A stretch of DNA of 64,000 nucleotides from Halalkalibacter alkaliphilus (GCF_023555415.1 NZ_JAKRYL010000022.1:1-64000); one strand, 5' to 3'; counted from the stretch's first letter, positions 49,386 to 60,167 are shown. Notes: generated by a model from the sequence alone, not told the origin. Program-made: numbers and translations.

Positions 49386-49587
49386 TGTTCAAGCAGTAGG
49401 TGCGATGCCTGCTGCTTCTTTGTTATATTTTCTAACATAAAAAGGGCAGCCTAAAGGATTAATGAGGTTAGGGATACATAGAATAAGGGTATGAAGGATA
49501 AGTACGGGGGAATAGCTTCTACTGGATATATGTCAACAGAAAGCGTCGAATTCTTAATCAGCAATGATTAGAAGGGTGTGAGAGAAT

Positions 49588-50304
49588 ATGATTGGCTGTC
49601 TATGTTTGCATGGCTTCACTGGGGAACCGTGGGAAGTAGAGCCTGTTTCAACATATTTTCTTGAGAACAAGCGTTGGCTTGTATATACGCCAACGTTGCC
49701 AGGGCATGGTCCAAAGGGGGATTTGCGTGATGTTACATACCAGCAGTGGGTGTTTACAGCGGAGGTTGCCGTATGTGAATTGTTAAGTCGTTGCGAAAAA
49801 GTATATGTGATTGGATTTTCGATGGGCGGGATGCTTGCATGTTACATTGCGGCTAAGTACGAAGTGTCGAAACTTGTTTTGTTGAGTGCAGCAGCATACT
49901 ACGGAAATCCGCAGCAACTTTTGCAAGAGCTGAAGGACAAAGTGCGCCTCCGAGTGCTTGGTGAGCTTGACCAAGATGAGCATTATTTATTATATAGGAA
50001 AAAAATTATGGATACTCCGATGACGGCTGTCTTTCAATTTATGCAGGTCGTAAAAAAGATTAAGCCCTATATTAACAAAGTATCAATTCCAACGTTGATA
50101 TTGCAAGGGGAACAAGACGGGATTGTTCCGCGTAAAAGTGCGCTTTACCTTTATGAAACAATTAGTTCTGAACAAAAAAAGTTAAACTTTTTACCTGAGT
50201 CTAAGCATTTGATTTGTCATGGCTTTGAAAAAGAGTTACTAATTAATAAGATTGAGGCATTTTTGTGTAGAGAGGAAGATGAAGATGAAAGTGGTTGTAC
50301 CTAA
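49588..50304 (+). CDS. Alpha/beta hydrolase
   Basis: A 238-residue alpha/beta-fold hydrolase. The oxyanion region is [11 protein letters not shown] at the N-terminus, the nucleophile elbow GFSMGG (Ser near residue 76), an Asp in [12 protein letters not shown] and a His in [11 protein letters not shown] complete a triad. It resembles the carboxylesterase next to it and may be a diverged duplicate. Substrate unknown. The next gene starts inside its 3' end (20-base overlap), so they are co-transcribed. Confidence 0.8.
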   Translation: MIGCLCLHGFTGEPWEVEPVSTYFLENKRWLVYTPTLPGHGPKGDLRDVTYQQWVFTAEVAVCELLSRCEKVYVIGFSMGGMLACYIAAKYEVSKLVLLSAAAYYGNPQQLLQELKDKVRLRVLGELDQDEHYLLYRKKIMDTPMTAVFQFMQVVKKIKPYINKVSIPTLILQGEQDGIVPRKSALYLYETISSEQKKLNFLPESKHLICHGFEKELLINKIEAFLCREEDEDESGCT

Positions 50305-51031
50305 GCCATTTACGTTTGAAGGAGGAGACCGGGCTGTTTTGCTGCTTCATGGTTTTACTGGAACAACAGCTGATGTCAGAATGCTTGGTAGACATTTACA
50401 GAAGCTCGGATATACTTGTCATGCACCATTATATAAAGGACATGGTGTCCCTCCTGAAGAATTAGTACATACAGGTCCAGAGGATTGGTGGAAGGATGTA
50501 GTAGAAGGGTATGAGTTCCTAAAGAGCAAAGGCCATGAAGAAATTGCTGTTTGCGGGCTTTCACTCGGAGGGGTATTCTCATTGAAAATAGGGTACACTC
50601 TACCTATAAAGGGCATAGTGCCGATGTGTGCACCGATGAAGCCGAAAACAGAAGATGCTATTTACAAAGGTGTGCTTGCTTATGCCAAACAATATAAGCA
50701 GTTAGAAAAGAAGGCGCCAGAGCAAATTGAAGAAGAGATGGCTGCGTTCGCTGATTCGCCAATGGGAACCTTAAATGGCTTGCAAGGATTAATAAATGAT
50801 GTAAAAGATCATCTTGATTATATTTATTCTCCTATTTTTGTTGTCCAAGCAAGACATGATCAAATGATTGATATAGAGAGTGCCAACATTATTCACGACC
50901 ATGTTGAGTCTGATCAGAAGTCATTAAAATGGTACGAAGATTCAACGCATGTTATTACATTAGATAAAGAAAAAGAACAGCTTCATGATGATGTGTATCA
51001 ATTTTTGGAGTCACTTGATTGGACCGTCTAG
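50285..51031 (+). CDS. est: Carboxylesterase (Est30/YvaK type)
   Basis: A 248-residue monomeric esterase very similar to Geobacillus Est30. It hydrolyses short acyl esters. Motifs: [19 protein letters not shown] (oxyanion), [11 protein letters not shown] (Ser nucleophile near residue 94), [11 protein letters not shown] (Asp) and [15 protein letters not shown] (His). GAGGA at 50272-50276 favours ATG 50285. It lies between secG and rnr, as yvaK does in B. subtilis. The natural substrate is unknown. Confidence 0.92.
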   Translation: MKVVVPKPFTFEGGDRAVLLLHGFTGTTADVRMLGRHLQKLGYTCHAPLYKGHGVPPEELVHTGPEDWWKDVVEGYEFLKSKGHEEIAVCGLSLGGVFSLKIGYTLPIKGIVPMCAPMKPKTEDAIYKGVLAYAKQYKQLEKKAPEQIEEEMAAFADSPMGTLNGLQGLINDVKDHLDYIYSPIFVVQARHDQMIDIESANIIHDHVESDQKSLKWYEDSTHVITLDKEKEQLHDDVYQFLESLDWTV

Positions 51032-51073
51032 ACAAACATAGAAAGAAGCTGTTAACGAAAGGAGAAGAAAACA

Positions 51074-53452
51074 TTGAATGAAGAATTGATTCAACAACTG
51101 TTGTCGCACTTTCGCGAAACAGCGGAGAAACCTCTTTCTATAAAAGAAATTGAAGATTCGTTTAATATTAAAAGCAGTGATGAATTTAAAGAGTTAGTCA
51201 AAGCGTTAAATGAGTTGGAACATAGGGGGCTCGTTGTTCGAACAAGAACGGACCGTTACGGGATTCCAGAAAAAATGAATTTAGTGCGTGGACGTGTTCA
51301 AGGCCATGCAAAAGGCTTTGCATTTATTATTCCTGAAGAACCAGGAATGGACGATGTGTATGTGACAAGTGGAGATTTGAATAGCGCTATGAATGGTGAT
51401 ACTGTCCTCGTTCGATTAAATCAAAAGTCATCAGGATCAAGACCAGAAGGACAAGTCGTTCGGATTGTCGAGCGCGGGACGACTGATGTCGTCGGTACGT
51501 ACCAAGATCAAGGGTCATATGGCTTTGTTATTGCTGATGATAAGCGCGTTGCTAATGACATTTTTATACCTCAAGAACAAGCAGCAGGCGCAGTGGATGG
51601 ACATAAAGTTGTTGTTAAAATAACAAAGTATCCAGAAGGAAGGATGAGTGCAGAAGGGAAAGTCATAAAAGTACTTGGGCATAAAAATGATCCAGGTATG
51701 GACATCCTTTCGATTATTTACAAACATGGGATTCCTATTGAGTTTCCGGATGAAGTGATTGAGCATGCTAATTCTGTGCCAGACAGCATTGATCCTGATG
51801 ATTTAAAGGATCGCCGTGACCTTCGCGATGAAACGATCGTAACGATTGATGGAGCCGATGCTAAGGATTTAGATGATGCTGTTCATGTAAAACGCTTGGA
51901 GAATGGAAACTACTTATTAGGTGTTTCGATTGCAGATGTCACTCATTATGTGAAAGAAGGATCGCCAATTGACCAAGAAGCGGCTGACAGAGCGACAAGT
52001 GTCTATTTAACAGACCGCGTCATTCCAATGATCCCACATAGACTTTCCAATGGAATATGTAGTTTGAATCCTAAAGTTGATCGATTGACGCTTACGTGTG
52101 AAATGGAAATTGATGCTAATGGCCAAGTGGTTAGCCATGAGATTTTCCAAAGTGTCATCAAAACGACAGAACGTATGACGTATTATGATGTGAATAAGAT
52201 TTTAGTTGATAAAGATGAAGAAACACGTAAGAACTATGAGTCGTTGGTTCCGTTTTTTGAGGAAATGGAAGAATTAGCAGCAATCTTACGGAAGAAGCGT
52301 TTTGAGCGTGGGGCGATTGATTTTGACTTTAAAGAAGCAAAAGTGCTTGTGGATGAAGAAGGAAAGCCGACAGATGTTGTTATTAGAACAAGATCTGTAG
52401 CAGAGAAGCTTATTGAAGAATTTATGTTAGCAGCGAACGAAACAGTTGCTGAGCATTTTCATTGGCTGAAGCTTCCTTTTGTTTACCGAATTCACGAGGA
52501 CCCAGATGCCGAGAAACTTGGCAAGTTTCTAGAATTCATTACGAATTTTGGTTACGTTGTGCGTGGGAATGCGAATACAGTTCATCCGCGCGCTCTTCAA
52601 AAATTATTGGAGGAAATTAAAGGCGAGCCAGAAGAAACGGTTATTAGTACAGTTATGTTGCGTTCAATGCAACAGGCGAAGTACGATACGAACAGTCTAG
52701 GGCACTTCGGGTTATCAACAGAGTTTTATACGCATTTTACGTCGCCGATTAGACGTTACCCCGATTTGCTTGTGCACCGCTTAATTCGCACGTATTTGAT
52801 CAAAGGAAACGTAGATGAAGCAACGCAAGAGCATATGAATTCGGTATTACCTGAGTTGACGCGCCACGCCTCGGAGATGGAGAGGCGTGCTGTTGAAGCA
52901 GAGCGCGATACAGACAGTATCAAAAAAGCTCAGTATATGGAAGATAAAATTGGTGAAACGTTCACTGGTATGATCAGTGGAGTAACAAATTTTGGGATGT
53001 TCGTTGAGCTTGAAAATACAATTGAAGGTCTCGTTCACGTTAGTTACTTAACAGATGATTATTATCATTATGATGAAAAGCAATATGCGATGATTGGTGA
53101 GCGTACAGGGAAAACGTTCCGCATCGGTGATGAAATCGAAGTAAAAGTGACAAATGTGAATGTTGATGAAGCGTCAATTGATTTTGAAGTCGTCGGAATG
53201 AAACCGCGCGAACGCCGTGAAGTACGAGATCGCCCGAAAGTGATTGTCGGCGGTAAACGTGAAGGTCGCGGCGGTGGTCGAAATGCTGGTGGGAAGGGCC
53301 GTGGCGGTCGCGGAGGCCCAGGTGGAGATCGTAACGGTAGCAAAGATGGAACTAAGAAAGACGATAAAGCTGGTGGGAAACGTAAAAAGAAAAAGTTTTA
53401 CGAGAATGCACCTAGTGTGAAGCGGAAAAAAGGGAAGAAGCGTCGGAAGTAG
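51074..53452 (+). CDS. rnr: Ribonuclease R
   Basis: A 792-residue 3'-5' exoribonuclease (RNB family) that degrades structured RNA and, with tmRNA-SmpB, non-stop mRNA. An N-terminal winged helix (1-70) is followed by two cold-shock domains, the RNB catalytic domain ([16 protein letters not shown] with the Asp ligands near 265; [35 protein letters not shown]) and an S1 domain ([16 protein letters not shown]). The last 70 residues are a Gly/Arg/Lys-rich tail ([20 protein letters not shown]) for RNA binding. It begins with TTG after GGAG. Confidence 0.96.
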   Translation: MNEELIQQLLSHFRETAEKPLSIKEIEDSFNIKSSDEFKELVKALNELEHRGLVVRTRTDRYGIPEKMNLVRGRVQGHAKGFAFIIPEEPGMDDVYVTSGDLNSAMNGDTVLVRLNQKSSGSRPEGQVVRIVERGTTDVVGTYQDQGSYGFVIADDKRVANDIFIPQEQAAGAVDGHKVVVKITKYPEGRMSAEGKVIKVLGHKNDPGMDILSIIYKHGIPIEFPDEVIEHANSVPDSIDPDDLKDRRDLRDETIVTIDGADAKDLDDAVHVKRLENGNYLLGVSIADVTHYVKEGSPIDQEAADRATSVYLTDRVIPMIPHRLSNGICSLNPKVDRLTLTCEMEIDANGQVVSHEIFQSVIKTTERMTYYDVNKILVDKDEETRKNYESLVPFFEEMEELAAILRKKRFERGAIDFDFKEAKVLVDEEGKPTDVVIRTRSVAEKLIEEFMLAANETVAEHFHWLKLPFVYRIHEDPDAEKLGKFLEFITNFGYVVRGNANTVHPRALQKLLEEIKGEPEETVISTVMLRSMQQAKYDTNSLGHFGLSTEFYTHFTSPIRRYPDLLVHRLIRTYLIKGNVDEATQEHMNSVLPELTRHASEMERRAVEAERDTDSIKKAQYMEDKIGETFTGMISGVTNFGMFVELENTIEGLVHVSYLTDDYYHYDEKQYAMIGERTGKTFRIGDEIEVKVTNVNVDEASIDFEVVGMKPRERREVRDRPKVIVGGKREGRGGGRNAGGKGRGGRGGPGGDRNGSKDGTKKDDKAGGKRKKKKFYENAPSVKRKKGKKRRK

Positions 53453-53464
53453 TAAGTGCAAGTT

Positions 53465-53891
53465 GCCTAGAGAGAAGAACCCAATTCTCTCTAGGCTTTT
53501 AAAGATGTAGTTACTCGAATGATAAAAAAGAAGATGCGGACTTTCGTCTTAATAGTGCGAACCTGCTTGCGATGGCTACGCTCACCGCAAAGAGTGCACG
53601 GAAAAAGGAACCCGCCTTTTTCTTAATAAAGAGGCAATGGCTACGTACAATGCGCCTAGAGAGAAGGACCCAATTCTCTCTAGGCTTTTAAAAGATGTAG
53701 TGACTCGAATGATAAAAAAGAAGGGCGGATCTTTCGTCTTTAATAGTGCGAACCTGCTTGCGATGGCTACGCTCACCGTGCGCTATTTAGGAGAACCCCA
53801 CTCCTAAATAGCTTAAAACATAACGGTGGCTTCGCTCATCGCAAAGAGTGCACGGAAAAAGGAACCCCACCTTTTTCCGTGCACTCTTTGA
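53465..53891. repeat. Mosaic hairpin repeat locus 4
   Basis: Two units about 189 bases apart begin with GCCTAGAGAGAA/TTCTCTCTAGGC hairpins (53465 and 53654). Further hairpins are GCTATTTAGGAG-AACCCCA (53782-53812) and a 21-bp perfect stem around AACCCCA at 53842-53890. GATGGCTACGCTCACCG occurs twice and GTGGCTTCGCTCATCGC once. The first hairpin probably terminates rnr. No gene is present. Confidence 0.85.
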
Positions 53892-53953
53892 CTTTCGTCT
53901 ATTTCTTTTGCTATCATAGAAAGAAATGTCGCATGAATAAAAGGGTGTAGGAG

Positions 53954-54427
53954 ATGGCTGTAAAAGATAAAGATCGTAATGTAATTGCTCAAAACAAACG
54001 AGCCAGTCATGATTATTTTATTGAAGAAACCTATGAAGCAGGTATTGTTTTAAAGGGAACAGAAATCAAATCAATGCGAGCAGGTCGGATGAACTTGAAA
54101 GATTCGTTTGCCCGTATTTCTAATGGAGAAATGTATCTTCATAATGCGCATATTAGTGAGTATGAACAAGGGAATCGTTACAACCACGAGCCAACCCGTG
54201 CGCGTAAGCTGCTGCTTCATAAGAAGCAGATCAATACGTTAATTGGTCAAACACAGCAAAAAGGCTATGCGCTTGTTCCGCTGAAAGTGTATATTAAAAA
54301 TGGATTTGCCAAAGTTTTAATTGGTCTTGCTAAGGGTAAGAAAAATTTTGATAAGCGTGAGACATTGAAACGTAAGGATGCTAAGCGTGAAGTCGAGCGT
54401 GCATTAAAGGATCGAATGAAAGGCTAA
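53954..54427 (+). CDS. smpB: SsrA-binding protein SmpB
   Basis: A 157-residue OB-fold protein. SmpB binds the tRNA-like part of tmRNA and places it in stalled ribosomes. [20 protein letters not shown] and [18 protein letters not shown] are the RNA-binding strands; the basic C-terminal tail ([20 protein letters not shown]) mimics an mRNA/codon in the empty A-site. AGGAG lies before the ATG. Its RNA partner ssrA follows 165 bases downstream, and rnr is upstream. Confidence 0.97.
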   Translation: MAVKDKDRNVIAQNKRASHDYFIEETYEAGIVLKGTEIKSMRAGRMNLKDSFARISNGEMYLHNAHISEYEQGNRYNHEPTRARKLLLHKKQINTLIGQTQQKGYALVPLKVYIKNGFAKVLIGLAKGKKNFDKRETLKRKDAKREVERALKDRMKG

Positions 54428-54462
54428 AGATGCAATTGGTTCTACTGGTAGTTAATTACCAG

Positions 54463-54490
54463 TTGCAACGATTAGTCAGTATGCTATAAT
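54463..54490 (+). promoter_or_regulatory. Promoter of ssrA
   Basis: TTGCAA (54463-54468) and TATAAT (54485-54490) are 16 bases apart, with TGC just before the -10 as an extended element. The leader to 54592 forms GTCCAGA/TCTGGAC (about 54498 and 54529). Confidence 0.75.
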
Positions 54491-54592
54491 AATAAGTGTC
54501 CAGAGCGAGAGTTACTTAATACCTTTTGTTCTGGACGATTGATTTTATAGCACTTAGTTTGCGAGTGAAAACCTCACAACTAACTTTAACTT

Positions 54593-55234
54593 GGGGACGT
54601 TTTGGATTCGACAGGGATAGGTCGTGCTTACGTGGCGAGTCGAGGGGGTCGGCCTCGTTAAAACGCCAAAGCCATTAACTGGCAAAGAAAACAACAACTT
54701 CGCAGTAGCTGCCTAATAGCACTCTGCGGTTCCACCCTCCATCGCCCATGTGGTAGGATCTGGGACTCACTCTAAGTGGGCTACGCCGGTTACCCTCCGT
54801 CTGAGGGTGAAGGAAGAGAACAATCAGACTAGCCTCATGGAAGCCTGTCATTGGGCCGAAGTGTTGGCGAAATGCTAATACAGTGACTACGCTCGTAGAA
54901 GCGTAAGTGTCGTTATTCTTGGACGTGGGTTCGATTATGGAAATAGTCGCCTCGTGTGGTGACACATGAGTGATAACTTGGCTTTATCGATGAAGTCTAC
55001 GTCATCTATTGATGATAAGGTAACATCGAGCGGTATGTGGAGTAATCCAACAGCCGTGTATCGACTTATAGGCTGCCTATTTAAGTTAGGTAGTACTAGG
55101 ATGGAGCATTCAGTCAGGAATCTGGCAAATATATATGCTTCATAATACGCCAAGGGACTTGATGGTGATCAAGTTCAAGATATAGTCAGTGCCAATGCGA
55201 AAGCTTGGAAAAACATGTCCCACCGTCTCCACCA
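54593..55234 (+). ncRNA. ssrA: tmRNA (ssrA), interrupted by a group I intron
   Basis: Transfer-messenger RNA. The 5' end GGGGACG (54593) pairs with CGTCTCC before the encoded CCA (55227-55234), including the G3-U wobble needed by alanyl-tRNA synthetase. The tag frame at 54681-54716 reads GKENNNFAVAA then TAA. The T arm GTGGGTTCGAT / TCCCAC is split by 282 extra bases (54936-55217); without them the gene is 360 nt, a normal tmRNA length. The encoded terminator is 55248-55285. Tag ends in VAA, where LAA is more common. Confidence 0.95.
54936..55217 (+). mobile_element. Group I intron in the tmRNA T-loop
   Basis: The 5' exon ends in U (54935) and the intron in G (55217). P1 is complete: exon CGAT plus intron TAT (54932-54938) pairs with ATAGTCG (54943-54949) around GGAA, with a U-G pair at the splice site. 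P2 is CTCGTGTG/CACATGAG (54951-54970). P3 is CTTGGC (54977-54982) with GCCAAG (55149-55154). P8 is ACTTGAT-GGTG-ATCAAGT (55157-55174). AAGATATAGTC (55177-55187) is the classic P7-strand motif, and P9 has a GAAA tetraloop. No endonuclease ORF lies inside. P4-P6 and P7.1-like hairpins are less certain. Confidence 0.93.
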
Positions 55235-55247
55235 AAACCATACCGTG

Positions 55248-55285
55248 AACCGCATGACTGCATAGGTCATGCGGTTCTTTTTATT
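55248..55285 (+). terminator. Terminator of ssrA
   Basis: AACCGCATGAC (55248-55258), 7-base loop, GTCATGCGGTT (55266-55276), then CTTTTTATTTT. Confidence 0.9.
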
Positions 55286-55673
55286 TTATAGATAAAAATT
55301 CTTTTTCAAATTGTTGTTTTAAGAGTAGTTTTTCTGGAGTGTGTTTACCGTTTCGGGGAGTCAGTTCATCATATTTTTGTAAAATTAGAGTTGCTCTTTT
55401 TTCTTTTGGGTAATCACGAGATAAGGAGTAATATAATTAAGTACTTTTTATAGTTAATACGAAAGAGTTTTTATGCAATGAAGGTTTGTAATTTTTCTTG
55501 CTAGTAATATACCCGCCAACTAACTGTTGAATATAGACGAGCAATTCTTTGTCAGTACTAGCAATGGAAATAATCGGTCTTCTATTCTCGTTGCGGTGCA
55601 TTTTAGTTAACGTGATGGTACCTTCCCCATCTACAATTCCTGCAAGATAAGCGGCTTCTGTTAAAGTTAACAT
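55281..55673 (-). pseudogene. Decayed LAGLIDADG homing endonuclease
   Basis: The ORF from ATG 55673 has the endonuclease motif YLAGIVDGEGTITL (residues 9-22) and stops after 78 residues (VLTIKST). Further downstream the other frames keep family sequence: LNYITPYLVITQKKK, then RATLILQKYDELTPRNGKHT and a helical tail ending at 55283. Two frame changes are needed to join them, one at the first stop and one in an A-rich run (AAAAGAAAAAAGAG). The full gene was about 130 residues with one motif, so it would act as a dimer. GAGGGGG is its ribosome site. It lies 3' of, and opposite to, the intron-containing tmRNA gene. Confidence 0.88.
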
Positions 55674-55848
55674 CCTATTACCCCCTCGAATGGGAATGTA
55701 TGTTCTTTTTTTATTATTAAATGAATTTTAGGGGGATATAAAGGAATTTATTAACAATAAAATAAGCAATAATTTTTAGATATCAACAAATAATCAAGTT
55801 TAGTATTAAAAAACTACTTGCTAATTAATTAAAAATATAGATAGTAGT

Positions 55849-55881
55849 AAAAACACCAAGTAAATTTTACTTGGTGTTTTT
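55849..55881. terminator. Bidirectional palindromic terminator
   Basis: AAAAACACCAAGTAAA pairs with TTTTACTTGGTGTTTTT. The rest of the gap 55674-55999 is AT-rich with no gene. Confidence 0.7.
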
Positions 55882-55999
55882 ACTTATTTTATAGTTGTGT
55901 CATATTTAATTGTTGAATTTATAACTGTTTTTAATAATATACCACCTATAATGACAAATTTTTAGTAAAAAAGTAAACAAAAAGACAGTAAAAAAATAG

Positions 56000-56044
56000 T
56001 TGTTAAACCGTTTTCAATCTGTTAAACTAAAAAAAAACGGTAAA
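56000..56044 (+). promoter_or_regulatory. msmR operon promoter with LacI/cre-type operators
   Basis: TTGTTA (56000-56005) and TAAACT (56023-56028) are 17 bases apart. The reverse complement of 56001-56017 is TTGAAAACGGTTTAACA, one base off the CcpA cre consensus. AAAACGGTAAA (56034-56044) is a second ACCGTTTT-type site. MsmR, CcpA or both may bind. Confidence 0.65.
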
Positions 56045-56048
56045 ATAA

Positions 56049-57110
<1,062 letters not shown>

Positions 57111-57138
57111 AAAACTTACATTTTAGGGGGAAATAGAG

Positions 57139-58374
57139 ATGAAAAGAATAGTAGGTACAGTTTTATCAGGAGTGCTAGCAATAGGATTATTAGCTGGTTG
57201 TGGTAGTGGGGGAGGAAGTGGTGCTGCAGACGGTACGGTCACTTTAGAGTTCTTCCAATTTAAATCAGAAGCTGTTGGTACGTATGACAAATTAATTGAG
57301 AAATTTGAAGAAGAAAACCCTGGAATTAAAATTGAACAAAATCATGTTCCGGAATCAGACACTGTTATTTTATCTCGTTTATCACAAGGGGACGTCCCTG
57401 AAATTGTAGCAACAAATGGAAACAGTGTGTACGGTGAGTTAGCGCGTGGAGGAGCGTTTGTTGACTTCACTGATGATGAACAAGTAGACCGTATTATTCC
57501 GGCTTACATTGATATGATTAACCAACTATCAGATAACGGACAAACTAATGCGCTTCCACATTCTGCAAACGCAAACACAGTCCTATACAACAAAACAAAG
57601 TTTGAACAATTAGGCTTAGAGATTCCTACAACATGGGATGAGTATATGGAAATTGTAGAAACAATTGAAGCAGCTGGAGAAACTCCATTCTATTCAGCGT
57701 ATGGAGAAGCGTGGACAGCGCTGCCGCCGTTTAATGCACTAGCATCAAATTTACATGGCGATGACTTTTTTGAAAAACGTCATGCAGAAGAGACAACTTT
57801 TGCAGAGCGTTATCCAGAGGTAGCAGAAAAAATGCTTACAATGATGGAGTATACAGATAACGATGTATTTGGAACGAACTACAATCAAGCGAACACAGCC
57901 TTTGCGAATGGAGAGTCAGTAATGTACATGATGGGGGTTTGGGCAATTAGTCAGATCCAAAATGCGAACCCTGATATCGAAATCGGTGCCTTTGCGCTTC
58001 CTGCAACAAACAATGCTGAAGAAAACCGTCTTGTTTCAGGTGTTGATACATTGCTTACGATCTCATCACAAGCAAAGCATCCTGAAGAAGCAATGAAGTT
58101 TGTGAGCTTCTTATTAGAAGAAGAAAACGTTCAGTTCTACATTGATGAGCAAAAGTTATTCTCAGCTGTAGAAAATGTGTTCCAAGAAGATCCTACGGTT
58201 GTTGACTTACAAGTGCACTTTGAAGAAGGTACGATCACGAGCTTTGCTGATCACTACTACTTCCCAGGTATGCAAGTAGAGAACTTAATCCAAGAGTTCT
58301 TAATCAACAAAGATATCGAACAATTCCTACAAACAATGGACAATGAGTGGGATAAAGTACAAGCGAGACAATAA
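57139..58374 (+). CDS. msmE: Alpha-galactoside-binding lipoprotein
   Basis: A 411-residue family-1 ABC binding protein for oligosaccharides. The signal peptide ends in LLAGC (Cys21), followed by a Gly/Ser linker. EFFQFKSEAVGTYDKLIEKF and FANGESVMYMMGVWAI are typical of sugar-binding proteins of the raffinose/melibiose type. A hairpin (58381-58403) follows and may raise its level above that of the permeases. No ATPase is in the operon; bacilli use the shared MsmX ATPase. Confidence 0.9.
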   Translation: MKRIVGTVLSGVLAIGLLAGCGSGGGSGAADGTVTLEFFQFKSEAVGTYDKLIEKFEEENPGIKIEQNHVPESDTVILSRLSQGDVPEIVATNGNSVYGELARGGAFVDFTDDEQVDRIIPAYIDMINQLSDNGQTNALPHSANANTVLYNKTKFEQLGLEIPTTWDEYMEIVETIEAAGETPFYSAYGEAWTALPPFNALASNLHGDDFFEKRHAEETTFAERYPEVAEKMLTMMEYTDNDVFGTNYNQANTAFANGESVMYMMGVWAISQIQNANPDIEIGAFALPATNNAEENRLVSGVDTLLTISSQAKHPEEAMKFVSFLLEEENVQFYIDEQKLFSAVENVFQEDPTVVDLQVHFEEGTITSFADHYYFPGMQVENLIQEFLINKDIEQFLQTMDNEWDKVQARQ

Positions 58375-58380
58375 TGAACA

Positions 58381-58403
58381 AAAGGGGCAGCGAGTGCCCC
58401 TTT
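58381..58403 (+). terminator. Intra-operon stem-loop after msmE
   Basis: AAAGGGGCA (58381-58389), loop GCGAG, TGCCCCTTT (58395-58403). It lacks a long T-run, so it is more likely a 3' stabiliser or partial attenuator than a full terminator. Confidence 0.6.
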
Positions 58404-58426
58404 CCTCATAAAAGGAGAGGATAACG

Positions 58427-59290
58427 ATGAAGAAAAAAATGAATCCTTATTTATTAATGATTCTTCCTGCTTTTATTATATTCTTTGCTTTTCATACGTT
58501 TCCGGTTATCCAAGGAATCTTTTATAGTTTCACAAACTACCGAGGATATGGGGACTGGAATTTTGTAGGATTCAGAAATTATATTAACGTTTTTCAAGAC
58601 TCGCGAGCAATGGATGCTTACATATTTACGTTCAAGTTTGCCATTGTTTCAACGGTTCTCGTTAACATTATTAGTTTAGTAATTGCTCTTGGATTGAATG
58701 CGAAAATTAAATTTAGCAAGACATTACGTGGCGTGTACTTCATGCCAAACATTTTAAGTGTATTGATTGTCGGATTTATCTTTAACTATATTTTTGCCGT
58801 CTTTCTTCCGTCGATTGCTCAAAATCTTGGGATGACGACACTTGCAACTAATATCTTAGGGAACCCGGACTTAGCTTGGGTTGGGATTGTTATTGTTGCG
58901 GTTTGGCAAGCAGCGGCATTTAATACGATTCTGTATTTAGCAGGACTTGCAACGATTGATCAAGGGCTTTATGAAGCATCAAACTTAGATGGTGCGAACA
59001 AATGGCAGGAGTTCTGGAAAATTACATTCCCTCTTATTGCTCCATTTTTCACGATCAACATGGTTCTTGCGATGAAGAACTTCTTAATGGTGTTTGACCA
59101 CATTATGGCGTTAACAGGCGGGGGGCCAGGACGTTCAACCGAGTCAATCTCTCTACTAATCTACCGTGGTGGTTTCCAAGGCGGGGAGTTTGCCTACCAA
59201 TCAGCTAATGCGGTGATTTACTTCATCGTCATTGTCACGATTTCGATTATTCAAATTCGTTTCTTGCAGAAGCGGGAGGTGCAAATGTAA
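58427..59290 (+). CDS. amyD: Sugar ABC permease, MsmF/AmyD type
   Basis: A 287-residue permease of the MalF family with six membrane helices. The coupling (EAA) loop reads LYEASNLDGANKWQEFWKIT (near residue 183-202), and MALTGGGPGRSTESISLLIY is a conserved C-terminal element. GGAGAGG precedes the ATG. It forms a heterodimer with the next gene product, whose start overlaps its stop by one base. The substrate should be melibiose, raffinose or related alpha-galactosides, given melA. Confidence 0.9.
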   Translation: MKKKMNPYLLMILPAFIIFFAFHTFPVIQGIFYSFTNYRGYGDWNFVGFRNYINVFQDSRAMDAYIFTFKFAIVSTVLVNIISLVIALGLNAKIKFSKTLRGVYFMPNILSVLIVGFIFNYIFAVFLPSIAQNLGMTTLATNILGNPDLAWVGIVIVAVWQAAAFNTILYLAGLATIDQGLYEASNLDGANKWQEFWKITFPLIAPFFTINMVLAMKNFLMVFDHIMALTGGGPGRSTESISLLIYRGGFQGGEFAYQSANAVIYFIVIVTISIIQIRFLQKREVQM

Positions 59291-60111
59291 TGATGACGAA
59301 AAAAATAAACTGGACTGTCACAACATTACTTATCGTTGGATCAATCGTTATTTTGTTCCCCCTTTATTTAACTGTCGTGAATGCATTTAAAACGCCACAA
59401 GAAACAGCACAAAGCATTCTTGCACTCCCATCTTCTTGGAGCATTGAGAACTTTACAACAGCGATTGAGATGACGAACTTCTTTAATGCGCTAGGAAACA
59501 GTTTCTATATTACGTTCTTTACCGTTATTTTAACCGTTTTAACGAATTCACTTGTCGCTTATGCGATTGCTAGAAACATGCACAAACGCATCTATAAAAT
59601 TTTATTTTATTATTTTGTTAGTGCGATGTTCGTACCATTTCCAATCATCATGTTACCGATTGTCAAACAAATGAGTGCGCTAAACTTGAACAATCCGACT
59701 GGGCTGATTATTTTGTACGTAGTATATGGCCTAGCGTTCAATATATTCTTGTATGTAGGGTACATTAAAACAATTCCAAAAGAGTTAGAAGAAGCAGCGA
59801 TCATTGATGGATGCAGTAGATGGGGTGTGTTCTGGAGAGTCGTTTTCCCACTGCTAGCACCGATGAATGCAACGGTTGGAATCCTAACAGCGCTATGGGC
59901 CTGGAATGACTTCATGTTGCCGCTTGTTATTCTATCAGATCGTCATGATGCAACGCTTCCGTTAGTACAGTATATTTTCCAATCGCAATTTAGCGTAAAC
60001 TACAATCTAGCATTTGCATCTTATTTACTAGCGTTATTGCCGATGTTGATCGTGTATCTATTTGCACAAAAATGGATTATTAGTGGAGTAACAAAGGGAG
60101 CAATTAAATAA
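59290..60111 (+). CDS. amyC: Sugar ABC permease, MsmG/AmyC type
   Basis: A 273-residue permease of the MalG family with six helices. The coupling loop is ELEEAAIIDGCSRWGVFWRV, and the typical end KWIISGVTKGAIK closes the protein. GGGAGGTG in the end of amyD is its ribosome site; ATG 59290 and ATG 59293 are both possible. Together with MsmE, AmyD and an unlinked MsmX-type ATPase it makes the importer. Confidence 0.9.
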   Translation: MMTKKINWTVTTLLIVGSIVILFPLYLTVVNAFKTPQETAQSILALPSSWSIENFTTAIEMTNFFNALGNSFYITFFTVILTVLTNSLVAYAIARNMHKRIYKILFYYFVSAMFVPFPIIMLPIVKQMSALNLNNPTGLIILYVVYGLAFNIFLYVGYIKTIPKELEEAAIIDGCSRWGVFWRVVFPLLAPMNATVGILTALWAWNDFMLPLVILSDRHDATLPLVQYIFQSQFSVNYNLAFASYLLALLPMLIVYLFAQKWIISGVTKGAIK

Positions 60112-60167
60112 GAGAAACCTAGGAAGAGGGGCTGTTTAGATGCCTCTCAAAAATCAGGGGGGACACC

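Noticed and set aside
54675-54965. Minus-strand ORFs across ssrA (54675-54965 and 54935-55153)
   Set aside because: They are antisense to the tmRNA and intron, which are supported by structure.
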